DNA from: Abyssibius alkaniclasticus
GTDB taxonomy: Bacteria; Pseudomonadota; Alphaproteobacteria; Rhodobacterales; Rhodobacteraceae
Assembly: GCF_020447305.1 (NCBI RefSeq)
Contig: NZ_CP095732.1
Location: 1,830,501 to 1,894,500, forward strand
Direction: 5' to 3'
Length of the DNA: 64,000 nucleotides
Shown here: positions 8,423 to 16,701 of the stretch, piece by piece
Layout of the letters: the number at the start of each line of letters is the position of its first letter
How positions within the stretch are numbered: the stretch's first letter is position 1
Notes under the pieces: generated by a model
Databases searched by the model: none
The model's input: only the letters and a program-made list of their open reading frames with translations
What the model was told of the DNA's origin: nothing
Position numbers and translations under genes: made by a program

Positions 8423-9739
8423 ATGCAGCATAACCACAAGGATGAGACCTATCGCAAAGGCTCGATCAGCCTGGGCAGTGCTGTTGCAATGGGCACGGGG
8501 GTCATGATCGGGGCGGGGATATTCGCACTGACCGGCCAAATCGCCCAATTGGCCGGACCCTTGTTTCCGCTGGCCTTCATTCTTGGCGCCATCGTCACCA
8601 GTTTCAGCGCCTATAGCTATATCAAAATGTCCAATGCCTGGCCCTCGGCCGGGGGCATCGCGATGATCTTGCAAAAATGCTATGGCCCCGGGGCGATTGC
8701 CGCGGGTGCGGCACTTTTGATGGCGCTGAGCATGGTCATTGCCGAAAGCCTGGTGGCGCGCACATTCGCCACCTATGTGCTGCGGCCCTTTGACATTACC
8801 AGCGGGCCGCTCGTGCCCGTTCTGGCAGTGGCGGTGATCCTGTTCGCCTTTCTTGTCAACATCGCCGGCAACCGCTCGGTCGGGCTGTTTTCGCTGATCA
8901 TGGCCGCAATCAAGATCGGTGGAATCGCGCTGTTTGGCATTGCGGCGCTTTGGTCCAGCGGCTTTCAGTTTGCCGCAGCATCACAGGCGGGCAATTCCTT
9001 TGGCGTTGTTGGCTTCGTTGCCTCGGTTGCGCTGGCGATTCTTGCCTTCAAGGGCTTTACGACCATTACCAATAGTGGCGGCGAAATTACCGACCCGCAT
9101 CGCAATGTGGGCCGCACGATCATCATCTCCATCGCAATTTGCGTTGTGGTTTACCTGCTTGTGGCCTTTGGCGTGGGGGCAAGCCTGACGATTGACGAGA
9201 TCATCGCCGCGCGTGACTATGCGCTGGCCGAGGCGGCAGCCCCCGCGCTTGGGCAGGTCGGGTTTTTCCTGACCGTGCTGCTGGCGGCGGTGGCCACGGC
9301 CTCGGGCGTGCTGGCCAGTGTGTTTGCCGTCTCACGCATGTTGACGATGCTGACCGACATGAAGATGATCCCGCATAGTCATTTTGGCATGTCCGGAAAT
9401 ATCCGGCGCCATATGCTTGTCTATACGGTGGTCATCGCTTCGGCGCTGGCAGTGTTCTTCGATCTTGGGCGGATCGCCTCGCTGGGCGCGTTTTTCTACC
9501 TGGTCATGGATATGACCGTGCATTGGGGCGTTTTGCGCTATCGCCGCGCCGAAATCGGCGCCTCGGGGGCGGTATTGCTCGCGGCGCTTGTGCTGGATGC
9601 GGTGGTGCTGGCCGCCTTCACGGCCATGAAACTGCAAAGTGATCCCGCAATTGTTATCTATGCCCTGGTTGCAATTGCCGTGGTTTTTGGATTTGAACGT
9701 GTTTATCTGCGCGGCTGGATGGACCAACCCGCGCAATAG
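8423..9739 (+). CDS. APC superfamily amino-acid permease
   Basis: This 438-residue protein is predicted to have 12 spans. The APC hallmark is in helix 1, where SLGSAVAMGTGVMIGAGIFA contains the unwound GxGIFA-type substrate loop. A KGFTTITNSGGEI segment in the middle corresponds to the conserved Phe/Glu-rich region of helix 6-loop 7. Secondary import of amino acids or polyamines is the family role, and the substrate cannot be deduced. The ATG at 8423 has AAGGAAGG and GGGGCAGG upstream. The mixed neighbourhood of cytochromes and a haem membrane protein offers no clue to the substrate. Confidence 0.85.
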   Translation: MQHNHKDETYRKGSISLGSAVAMGTGVMIGAGIFALTGQIAQLAGPLFPLAFILGAIVTSFSAYSYIKMSNAWPSAGGIAMILQKCYGPGAIAAGAALLMALSMVIAESLVARTFATYVLRPFDITSGPLVPVLAVAVILFAFLVNIAGNRSVGLFSLIMAAIKIGGIALFGIAALWSSGFQFAAASQAGNSFGVVGFVASVALAILAFKGFTTITNSGGEITDPHRNVGRTIIISIAICVVVYLLVAFGVGASLTIDEIIAARDYALAEAAAPALGQVGFFLTVLLAAVATASGVLASVFAVSRMLTMLTDMKMIPHSHFGMSGNIRRHMLVYTVVIASALAVFFDLGRIASLGAFFYLVMDMTVHWGVLRYRRAEIGASGAVLLAALVLDAVVLAAFTAMKLQSDPAIVIYALVAIAVVFGFERVYLRGWMDQPAQ

Positions 9740-9770
9740 CGTTGGAATTCAACCCGGGGGAGCGCAGGCC

Positions 9771-10478
9771 TTGAAAACCACTTCGCAACAATGGACTTGG
9801 TGGAAGCGTCACCTCGTCGTCATCGTCCTGTCTGGTCTTGGCACGGGGCTGTTGCTTTACAGCCGCGCCGAATGGTCGTCCATGCACCGATGGAACCGGG
9901 CCATTGGCGATATGTCGCTGGTTCTTGTCGCGCTGGCAATGGCGATCGGGCCGATGTCGCGGCTTTGGCGCGCAGCGTCGCGCTATCTGCCCTATCGCCG
10001 TGAACTGGGCATTTATGCGATTGTGCTGGCGCTGGTTCATGCCACCATCATCCTGTTCGGCTGGGTCACGCTTGATCTGATGCGCCTGTTCGGCTTTGAA
10101 TTCCACCCGCAGCTGCAACAATATGTCATGGTCAATCACGGCTTCGCATTGGCCAATCTCATCGGCATCGTGGCGCTGCTTTACGGTATCGTTCTGGCCG
10201 TCACCTCGAATGATTTCAGCCAGCGTTGGCTGGGCAGCAGCGTTTGGAAATATGTTCAGCAGGGCACCTATATTCTGTGGTGGCTTTCCGTGTTGCACAC
10301 GGCCTATTTCCTGTTTTTCCACTTTCTCGACTACCACCGCGCAACGCCAGAACCGAACTGGGCGCGCTGGCCATTCGTGGCGCTGGTTTTGGCCGTGGTG
10401 CTGTTGCAGATTGCGGCTTCAACCGTGACATGGCGCAAGTCGATCCAGCCACGGGGCGGGCGGGCGCGGGCGAGCTGA
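9771..10478 (+). CDS. ferric-reductase-like / MsrQ-type haem membrane protein
   Basis: This protein of about 235 residues has six hydrophobic spans of the ferric-reductase transmembrane type. Histidines sit within spans where haem b ligands are expected (LALVHATIILFGW and WLSVLHTAYFLFF). A HRWNRAIGDMSLVLVALAMA segment also matches the family. It should pass electrons across or within the inner membrane. No ATG lies at the right place. A TTG at 9771 preceded by GGGGGAGCG is the best start and gives a typical short cytoplasmic N-terminus. It differs from MsrQ in not being next to msrP, so the partner is unknown. Confidence 0.75.
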   Translation: MKTTSQQWTWWKRHLVVIVLSGLGTGLLLYSRAEWSSMHRWNRAIGDMSLVLVALAMAIGPMSRLWRAASRYLPYRRELGIYAIVLALVHATIILFGWVTLDLMRLFGFEFHPQLQQYVMVNHGFALANLIGIVALLYGIVLAVTSNDFSQRWLGSSVWKYVQQGTYILWWLSVLHTAYFLFFHFLDYHRATPEPNWARWPFVALVLAVVLLQIAASTVTWRKSIQPRGGRARAS

Positions 10479-10490
10479 TACAAGCCCGTT

Positions 10491-10511
10491 GCTTGCCGGT
10501 TCCGGGCAAGC
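10491..10511. terminator. stem-loop between convergent genes
   Basis: GCTTGCC (10491-10497) and GGCAAGC (10505-10511) form a perfect 7-bp stem with a 7-base loop. It lies in the 40-base gap between two genes whose 3' ends face each other, so it probably ends transcription in both directions. There is no long T-run, so termination strength is uncertain. Confidence 0.5.
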
Positions 10512-10518
10512 GTTGCGC

Positions 10519-11028
10519 TTATGCGCCGCCATCATCGGGCCGCGTTTGCCCCTTTGGTGGCTGGCGCGACATGTCATGCGGCGGCCCGTCCGGGTTTGCG
10601 CAGGGTTGCCAGACCCAGAGCCGGTTCATCGTCGCATACAAAAATGATGCGGACCAGGCGATGAGCAACAGCCCGATCAGCGCCTCGACCCCGGTCAGAA
10701 AGCGCAAATGCCCGATGGGAAAAATATCGCCGATGCCAAGCGACGTGTAGGTGATGGCCGAAAAATAGTAATAATCGAGCAGCGTCACAATCGGCTCGCC
10801 GGCGAAAGAGCCCAGGCCAAGCCCGCGTTCCGCCACAACAAAGGCAAGTGCGAAAACCCCGATTTCCAGCATATGGGTGACAAAAAGCAAGCTCATTATG
10901 GCAAGGATGCGCGTCGATGCCCGCATTGACAGTCTGGCCATGCCATTGCTGCACCAGCGCAGCATTGCAAGATGCATGACCGCTGTTGCAAGAAATGCCA
11001 GCGCCGAAAGCGTAATGGAAAGCAGCAC
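10519..11028 (-). CDS. two-span ion channel (K+ channel pore family)
   Basis: This 169-residue protein has N-terminal hydrophobic helices, then a pore module: DYYYFSAITYTSLGIGDIFP followed by a last helix (GVEALIGLLLIAWSASFLY). TYTSLGIGDIFP aligns with the K+ selectivity filter TxTTxGYGDxxP, with Tyr replaced by Ile (GIGD) and Thr-Thr by Thr-Ser. No cytosolic RCK/TrkA domain is attached; the C-terminus is a short polar tail. It could be a tetrameric K+ or unselective cation channel. It is in the same direction as the nuo-like operon downstream of nuoN, 124 bases away, so linkage is possible but not shown. Confidence 0.78.
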   Translation of the reverse strand: MLLSITLSALAFLATAVMHLAMLRWCSNGMARLSMRASTRILAIMSLLFVTHMLEIGVFALAFVVAERGLGLGSFAGEPIVTLLDYYYFSAITYTSLGIGDIFPIGHLRFLTGVEALIGLLLIAWSASFLYATMNRLWVWQPCANPDGPPHDMSRQPPKGQTRPDDGGA

Positions 11029-11152
11029 CTTGGTTTCCTTTCGTCATGTGAGCGGCCACACGGGGGCAATCTTGCATTTCCAGTCTTGAAAATACCCTAT
11101 GCCATGACTCATCGAAAAGGTGCAAATTTTGGGGCAATGCACCGGCCCGCGT

Positions 11153-12508
11153 TCAGGGAAGCAGAAAACCCGCAAGCGCGCCAAGGCCAAGTGTTGCCGC
11201 CGCCGTCAGGGCAAGAACCGCTGCCAAGGAAAGCCCGACCGGGCCAGCGGCGGCGCTGTCCGCGCTGCGATACATCGGCACCACCATGCGCAGGTAAACC
11301 CCAAGTGCAAGAACCGAGTTCAGAATGCCGATGACCGCAAGCCACAGATACCCCGCCTCGATTGCCGCCATGAACAGATAGAGCTTGCCGACAAAGCCGA
11401 AAAGCGGCGGAATGCCGGTGAGCGACAGTAGGAACACCACCATCGCCCCCCCAAGCCAGGGGCGCGTTCGCCCAAACCCCTGCAAGCTTTCAAGCGACCG
11501 GCCGGCGACCATGACAATTGCAAAGGCCCCCAGATTCATTGCCACATAGGCCGCCGCAAAAACCAAAATTGCAGGCGTTGCGACCAGGCTGACGCCCAGC
11601 GCCACAACGCCCATCAGGATATACCCCGATTGCGCCACCGAGGAATAGGCGATCAGCCGCACGAGATTGGTTTGCACCAGCGCCGCCAGATAGCCATAGG
11701 TCATTGTTACCGCCGAGATCAGCGCCAGCGCAAGCGGCCAGCCCCCCTCGCGCGGGAGGTCGCGCAGCACCTGGGCAAAGGCAAAAAATGCCGCCGCCTT
11801 GGTAATGACCGAAAGATAGGCCGCAACCGAGACGGGCGCGCCGTCATAGGCATCGGGCGCCCAGAAGTGGAACGGCACCAGCGACGCCTTGTAGCCAAGC
11901 CCCACGATCACCGCGATCAGCCCGGCAATGGATAACAGCGTCTGGCCGCTAAGCTGGCCAAGTTCCGAAAACAGGGTCGAGCCGGAGCCGCCAAACCAGA
12001 AGGTCAGCCCGTAGATCATGACCGATCCGGTAACCGCGCCAAAAACCAGGTATTTCATCCCGGCTTCGGTGGCGGCATCGTCGCGCGGATAGGCGACCAG
12101 CGCGAAAGAGCCAAGCCCGGTCAGCACCACGCCGATGACGAGGACCATCATATCGCCCGCCCCCGACAGCATCAGCGCGCCCAGCGTAACCAGCACGATC
12201 AGCGAATAGACGCTGCCTTCGCGGTCGCGCCCGGCAATTTCGGCCCGCGCCATAAGCAGTGCAAGTGCTGTGCCCGGCAGCAAGATCAGCTTGGCCCATC
12301 CGGCGATGGTGTCAATCCGGTAGGTGCCGCCGAACACGGTTGTATCAGCCTTCAGCACCGCGAATGTCAGCATGGTAGACGCGGCCAGCGCCAGAATGCC
12401 GATGGCAAGCACCAGCCGCGATGCGCGCGCCATTTCCGCCACGATCATCAGCATGGCGGCGGCTGCCAGCAGCAGTTCGGGCGCAAGAAGGGACAGATCG
12501 TTCAACAT
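11153..12508 (-). CDS. nuoN: NuoN-like antiporter subunit of the complex I-like operon
   Basis: This 451-residue protein has about 13-14 spans and is the last gene of the operon. It retains the central lysine region (GYKASLVPFHFWAPDAYDGAP) and the broken-helix lysine (VITKAAAFFAF). The usual glutamate of helix 5 (the Glu in ELLSL-type motifs) is missing: the sequence there is VLTGLGSFALVAYPRDDAA, with LKYFVLGA-type MKYLVFGAV following. NuoN normally forms one of three antiporter-like proton channels. Loss of the helix-5 Glu suggests altered or uncoupled pumping in this subunit. Its ATG shares the A of the nuoM TGA. Confidence 0.88.
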   Translation of the reverse strand: MLNDLSLLAPELLLAAAAMLMIVAEMARASRLVLAIGILALAASTMLTFAVLKADTTVFGGTYRIDTIAGWAKLILLPGTALALLMARAEIAGRDREGSVYSLIVLVTLGALMLSGAGDMMVLVIGVVLTGLGSFALVAYPRDDAATEAGMKYLVFGAVTGSVMIYGLTFWFGGSGSTLFSELGQLSGQTLLSIAGLIAVIVGLGYKASLVPFHFWAPDAYDGAPVSVAAYLSVITKAAAFFAFAQVLRDLPREGGWPLALALISAVTMTYGYLAALVQTNLVRLIAYSSVAQSGYILMGVVALGVSLVATPAILVFAAAYVAMNLGAFAIVMVAGRSLESLQGFGRTRPWLGGAMVVFLLSLTGIPPLFGFVGKLYLFMAAIEAGYLWLAVIGILNSVLALGVYLRMVVPMYRSADSAAAGPVGLSLAAVLALTAAATLGLGALAGFLLP

Positions 12509-13968
12509 CAGATGCCAAGGCCCGTCATGGTGGTGTGGATAAGGCCAATCAGCCAGCCGGGGGCAACGCCAACCAGAACCGTCAGCACCAGCAGCGGCAC
12601 AATCACCAGTTTTTCGCGGCGGTCCAGATCGGGCAGATCGGCCCATTTCGGGTTGGCCTCGCCCAGAAACACCGCCGCGATGGCGCGCAGATACAGCGCC
12701 GCTGTCACCACGATTGCCAATATTGCGATAATCGCCCAGGGTGCTGCGTTGAGCGTGGCCAGAAACACCTGAAATTCTGCCGGGAAATGCGCCAGCCCCG
12801 GCAGGCCGAGCGAGGCAAAGGCCGACAGGATGAAGGCCCATCCAAGCCAGGGCAGGCGGGTGAGAAGCCCGCCAAAATCAGCCATGTTGCGGCTATGGGC
12901 GCGGTCTTGCACCATGCCGACAAGGAAGAACAGCGCGCCTGTGACCAGCCCGTGGCTGACCATTTGCAATGTGGCCCCGTCAAGCGCGATGGTGCGCATA
13001 CGCGGGTCACTCGCCAGCGCCGCCACAGCGACACCCATCACGACATAGCCCATATGGTTGACCGAGGTATAGGCGATCATCTTTTTCAGATCGGTCTGCG
13101 CAAGTGCTGCAAAGGCGCCATAAAGCGCGCTGACCACCCCAAAGGCCAGGATGACCTGACCGGCTTGCGCGAATGCTTCGGGCGTCATCTGAAAGGCAAA
13201 GCGCACCAGCCCGTAGGTGCCGAATTTCAGCATCACCCCCGCCAGAATTACGCTGCCCGCCGTGGGCGCCTGCACATGCGCGGCCGGAAGCCATGTATGC
13301 ACCGGGAAGGCCGGAATCTTGACGGCAAAGGTAAACAGCATGGCGATCAGCGCCAGCATGGCGGCAAGGCCGGTCAGCGGCGGTGCGTCAATCCAGACCC
13401 GCATGTCAAAGCTGCCCGAGCCAAGATAAAGCCCGATAATGGCCAGCAGCAGGGGAAGCGACCCCAGCAGCGTATAGATAAAGAACATCAGCGCCGCCTT
13501 CTGGCGCTCCTCGTAGCCCCAACCGGCGATCATGAAATACATGCCCACCAGCGAGACCTCGAAGAAGACGTAAAACAGCAGACCGTCAAGCGCCATGAAC
13601 GTGCCAAGTGCTGCGGTTTCCAGCATCAGCATCAGCACCACAAAGCTTGGCGCGCGGTCGCTGATGCGCGCCGAATAGATGGCCGAAAGCAGGAACAGCA
13701 GCGCGGTCAGCAGCACCAGCGGCAGGCTCAGCCCGTCCAGGCCTAGCCGATAGGCCGCGCCGATGGCGGGGATCCAGGTGAATTCCTCGATTTGCGCAAA
13801 CCCGTCTGGCACGATGCCGCGCGCCCAGATCGCCAGCGTGATCAGGAACACCGCCCCGGTGGCTGCGATGGAGATCTGATGCGCGATGCGCGCGGTCTGT
13901 TTTGGCAGGGCCATAAGGGCAAGTCCTGCAAGGATCGGCAGGAATGTGGCGATGGTCAAAAGCGGCAT
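12508..13968 (-). CDS. nuoM: NuoM-like antiporter subunit
   Basis: This 486-residue protein has about 14 spans. The functional residues are conserved: the helix-5 Glu (LFYVFFEVSLVGMYFMI), the helix-7 Lys and following loop (VKIPAFPVHTWLPAAHVQAPT, including His-Thr-Trp-Leu-Pro), the helix-8 Lys (AGVMLKFGTYGLVRF) and later YTSVNHMGYVVMG. It therefore looks like an active proton-translocating subunit, the most canonical in the operon. It starts 11 bases after the nuoL stop, and its stop overlaps the nuoN start (TGATG). Confidence 0.92.
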   Translation of the reverse strand: MPLLTIATFLPILAGLALMALPKQTARIAHQISIAATGAVFLITLAIWARGIVPDGFAQIEEFTWIPAIGAAYRLGLDGLSLPLVLLTALLFLLSAIYSARISDRAPSFVVLMLMLETAALGTFMALDGLLFYVFFEVSLVGMYFMIAGWGYEERQKAALMFFIYTLLGSLPLLLAIIGLYLGSGSFDMRVWIDAPPLTGLAAMLALIAMLFTFAVKIPAFPVHTWLPAAHVQAPTAGSVILAGVMLKFGTYGLVRFAFQMTPEAFAQAGQVILAFGVVSALYGAFAALAQTDLKKMIAYTSVNHMGYVVMGVAVAALASDPRMRTIALDGATLQMVSHGLVTGALFFLVGMVQDRAHSRNMADFGGLLTRLPWLGWAFILSAFASLGLPGLAHFPAEFQVFLATLNAAPWAIIAILAIVVTAALYLRAIAAVFLGEANPKWADLPDLDRREKLVIVPLLVLTVLVGVAPGWLIGLIHTTMTGLGI

Positions 13969-13979
13969 GAGCGTGAGCC

Positions 13980-15878
13980 TTAAAGATAAAATGGGGCGGC
14001 AAGCAGCACGGCAACGACAAGGGCGATTCCTGCGAAGGTCATTGCCATTTCCCGGTGGATGAGGCCGCTTTGCAGGCGGCGCGCGCGGGCACCCAGCGCG
14101 ATGGTGCGGTCCACCAGCCCGAAAATCGCGCCGTCGATCGTGTCGCGGTCGGTGCGGCGGGTCGCCTGGCCGATTTTCAGATTGAACCGGCCGATCGCAC
14201 GCACGGCTGCGAGCAGACGGGTTTCAGCATTCTGAACACGTGATGCAAGGGCGCGCGCCCCGCCAGCAACAGCACCAAACGCGACAGCGCGAATGATCCA
14301 CTGGTCAAGTCGGTCGCAAGCGCGCGCCAGCGCCAGCGCGGGGCGGGCGAGCAGCATGTCCATGCCGCCCGCAACCGCAAAGCCGTTGCGCGCCGGGGCC
14401 AGCAGCGGGCCGAGCAGCCGGGCAGGCGGCAGCAGCCAGCCAAGCGCAAGCCCGCCAATTCCGGCGGCCAGCCCCATTGCGGGGATGACCCATGAAGGCT
14501 TGGGCAATTCCGCGCCCAGCATTGCCTCCAGCGGTTTGAAGCCGAAACCGAGCGTGGCCGCAAGCGCAACCAGAATGCCCATGCCCAGGGCCATCAGCGG
14601 CACCGCGCCTTGGCGCCTGCCGGATTCGCCCGACCACAACACCCGCAGCGCGCGGGCCAAATAGGCGCCGGTCAGCACCGAGCCCAGCAGCGCCAGCGGC
14701 AGCAGCCAGGGCGCGAAGGGGCTGTCCAGCGCGGCGGCAAGGATGGCATCCTTTGAAGTATAGGCCGCCATCGGTGGCAGGCCCGCCAGCGCCAGCGCGG
14801 CCAGCGCGAAGCCTGCAAATATGCCGACCCGGGCGCGCCCCGCCCCGGCCAGCGCGTCAAGGTCGGTGCTGTCGCGGTCATGCTGAAAGACGCCCGCACC
14901 AAGAAACAACGAGGATTTGATTGCCGCATGGGCGATCAGGTGCAGCAGCGCGGCCATTGGCACGCCCGCCCCCAGCGCCACCAGCATCAGCCCGTATTGG
15001 CTGGCGGTAGATGCGGCAAGCAGGCGCTTGAGGTCGCGCGCGGCCAGCGCCATCAGCCCGGCCACAACGGCGGTGAGCCCGCCGACAAACCCCACGGCCA
15101 GCAGCGCGCCAACCGGCAGCATCGGGGCAGCGCGGATCAGCAGGATCGCGCCCGCCGCAACCAGCGTTGCCGAATGCAGCAGCGCCGAAACCGGCGTCGG
15201 CCCAGCCATTGCGCGCATAAGCCAGTCTTGCATGGGCACCTGCGCCGATTTTCCCATAGCCGCAAACAGCAGCAAAAGCCCGGCAACAAGCGCCGGGGCG
15301 CCGGTGGTGCCAAGGGTGGCGGAAATCTCGGATGTGCCTGCCACACCGATCAGCAGGAAGGCCGCGATATAAAGCCCCAGATCGGCACTGCGCGTGTAGA
15401 GAAACGCCCGCATGGCGGCCGTGGGCACGCCTGCGCGCCCATGCCAAAAGCCGATCAGCAGGTAAGAGGCGAAACCGATCATCTCCCATGCCGCCAGAAG
15501 TGTGATCCAGTCACCCGACAGCACCAAAAGCTCCATCGCGGCGATGAACAGCAGCATCGTGCCGAAAAAACGGGTCTTTTCAGGGTCATGCGCCATGTAG
15601 CCCAGCGCATAGGTCAGAACCAGAGCCGCGACCGTGGCAACCATCAGCGCCAGTGTCGCGGTCAGCGGGCTGGCCAGCAGCCGGATCGGCAATTCAGGCA
15701 GAAAGGGCAGGGTGGCGGAAATTTCCCCACCGCCTGTGGCGCCTGCAAACAGCCCAAGCGCACCGGCAAGCCCAAGCCATGCGCCCGCCAGCGCCACTGC
15801 GCCCGGCGCGCGCCGAAGCGCGAAAACCGCAAGCGCAGCAATAAGCGGCGCCAGAAGCGTGAGCGCCAGCCAGATCAT
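13980..15878 (-). CDS. nuoL: NuoL-like antiporter subunit
   Basis: This 632-residue protein has the antiporter fold and a C-terminal extension with a lateral amphipathic region (LARACDRLDQWIIRAVAFGAVAG) and a last anchor (GIALVVAVLLAAPFYL), as in true NuoL. The key Glu (LLAAWEMIGFASYLLIGFWHG) and Lys (MGKSAQVPMQDWL) are present, and AGPTPVSALLHSATLVAAG follows. Canonical HTWLPDAM is changed to QDWLMRAM, losing the conserved His and Asp. The ATG at 15878 overlaps the nuoK stop by ATGA and gives the typical short N-terminus. It is the distal pump module of the complex I-like machine. Confidence 0.9.
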   Translation of the reverse strand: MIWLALTLLAPLIAALAVFALRRAPGAVALAGAWLGLAGALGLFAGATGGGEISATLPFLPELPIRLLASPLTATLALMVATVAALVLTYALGYMAHDPEKTRFFGTMLLFIAAMELLVLSGDWITLLAAWEMIGFASYLLIGFWHGRAGVPTAAMRAFLYTRSADLGLYIAAFLLIGVAGTSEISATLGTTGAPALVAGLLLLFAAMGKSAQVPMQDWLMRAMAGPTPVSALLHSATLVAAGAILLIRAAPMLPVGALLAVGFVGGLTAVVAGLMALAARDLKRLLAASTASQYGLMLVALGAGVPMAALLHLIAHAAIKSSLFLGAGVFQHDRDSTDLDALAGAGRARVGIFAGFALAALALAGLPPMAAYTSKDAILAAALDSPFAPWLLPLALLGSVLTGAYLARALRVLWSGESGRRQGAVPLMALGMGILVALAATLGFGFKPLEAMLGAELPKPSWVIPAMGLAAGIGGLALGWLLPPARLLGPLLAPARNGFAVAGGMDMLLARPALALARACDRLDQWIIRAVAFGAVAGGARALASRVQNAETRLLAAVRAIGRFNLKIGQATRRTDRDTIDGAIFGLVDRTIALGARARRLQSGLIHREMAMTFAGIALVVAVLLAAPFYL

Positions 15879-16186
15879 CCTTTCAACTCCCGCGCTTCTT
15901 CCATCTCGACCGAGCCGCGCGAACGGAACCGGGCAATGGCAATGCCAAAGCCAACCGCCATTTCCACCGCCATCACCGCCATGACGATCAGCACGAACAT
16001 CTTGGCAGCCGTCACTTCGGGGTGCAGGTAGCGCCAGAAGGCGACCAAGTTCAACAACGCGGCGGCCAGCACCAGCTCTACCCCCATGATGATCATCACC
16101 AGGTTGGTCTGGCTCAGCGCGCCGTAAAGCCCGATTGCAAAAAGCACCGCGCCAACGCTGAGCGCGATCATCAGTTCGGGTATCAT
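15875..16186 (-). CDS. nuoK: NuoK-like subunit
   Basis: This 103-residue protein has three spans. Both glutamates that form the proton path in NuoK are present: MIIMGVELVLAAALLNLVAF (first Glu) and VMAVMAVEMAVGFGIAIARF (second Glu). The N-terminal GLYGALSQTNLVMI matches the GxYGLLxRRN region, with polar substitutions. The C-terminus is charged (RSRGSVEMEEARELKG) and the length equals that of canonical NuoK. It overlaps nuoJ and nuoL by ATGA on both sides, implying tight stoichiometric translation. Confidence 0.92.
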   Translation of the reverse strand: MIPELMIALSVGAVLFAIGLYGALSQTNLVMIIMGVELVLAAALLNLVAFWRYLHPEVTAAKMFVLIVMAVMAVEMAVGFGIAIARFRSRGSVEMEEARELKG

Positions 16187-16701
16187 GGCCTGTCCTTTTC
16201 CTGCGGCGCAATCGCCACCATTGTTGCGGCGATCATCGCGGTCAAAATCATCAGCGCGGCGCTTTCAAAGACGAACATCGAGCGGCCCAGAATTTCGCGG
16301 CCAAGTGCGCGCGCCTGCTCATCGGCACCCGGCACCTCGGGCACCGGCCCTTGCCAGCCGGCGGTCCAGATTACGGCCAGCGCCGCCACCAGGCCAATGC
16401 CCCCGGCCCAGAGCGACAGGCGTTTCTGGTGGGTCATGTCCATCTTGCCCATGCCGCCCGGGTCCATCATGAACATCACCATGAAAATCGCCATGACGCT
16501 CATTTCGGTGGCCATCATCATGATTTGCAGAACACCCAGGAATTCGGCCTGCATGACCAGAAACATCGCGCCAATGGCGGTTTGGCTGAACAGCAGCGCA
16601 ATGGCCGACCGCACCATCGAATGCGTGCGGAACACAACAATGCCGAACCAGATTGCGGCAATGCCAAAAAAGGCAAGGAAAAAGGCGGTGGCAAAGCTCA
16701 T
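16183..16701 (-). CDS. nuoJ: NuoJ-like subunit
   Basis: This 172-residue membrane protein begins MSFATAFFLAFFGIAAIWFG, as NuoJ does. The third helix region QAEFLGVLQIMMMATEMSVMAIFMVMFMM corresponds to the canonical EFLALIQILVYAGAVxVLFLFVVMML. Here the conserved Tyr-x-Gly-Ala pi-bulge sequence, which rotates in complex I turnover, is replaced by Met-Ala-Thr-Glu-Met, and the helix is strikingly Met-rich. The start at 16701 overlaps the nuoH stop by ATGA. The Met enrichment fits the metal theme but may be chance. Confidence 0.87.
   Translation of the reverse strand: MSFATAFFLAFFGIAAIWFGIVVFRTHSMVRSAIALLFSQTAIGAMFLVMQAEFLGVLQIMMMATEMSVMAIFMVMFMMDPGGMGKMDMTHQKRLSLWAGGIGLVAALAVIWTAGWQGPVPEVPGADEQARALGREILGRSMFVFESAALMILTAMIAATMVAIAPQEKDRP

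Noticed and set aside
11119-11143. Strong terminator for the complex I-like operon
   Set aside because: GGTGCA and TGCACC pair around a 13-base loop followed by only TTTT on the minus strand. This is too weak to list as a confident terminator.
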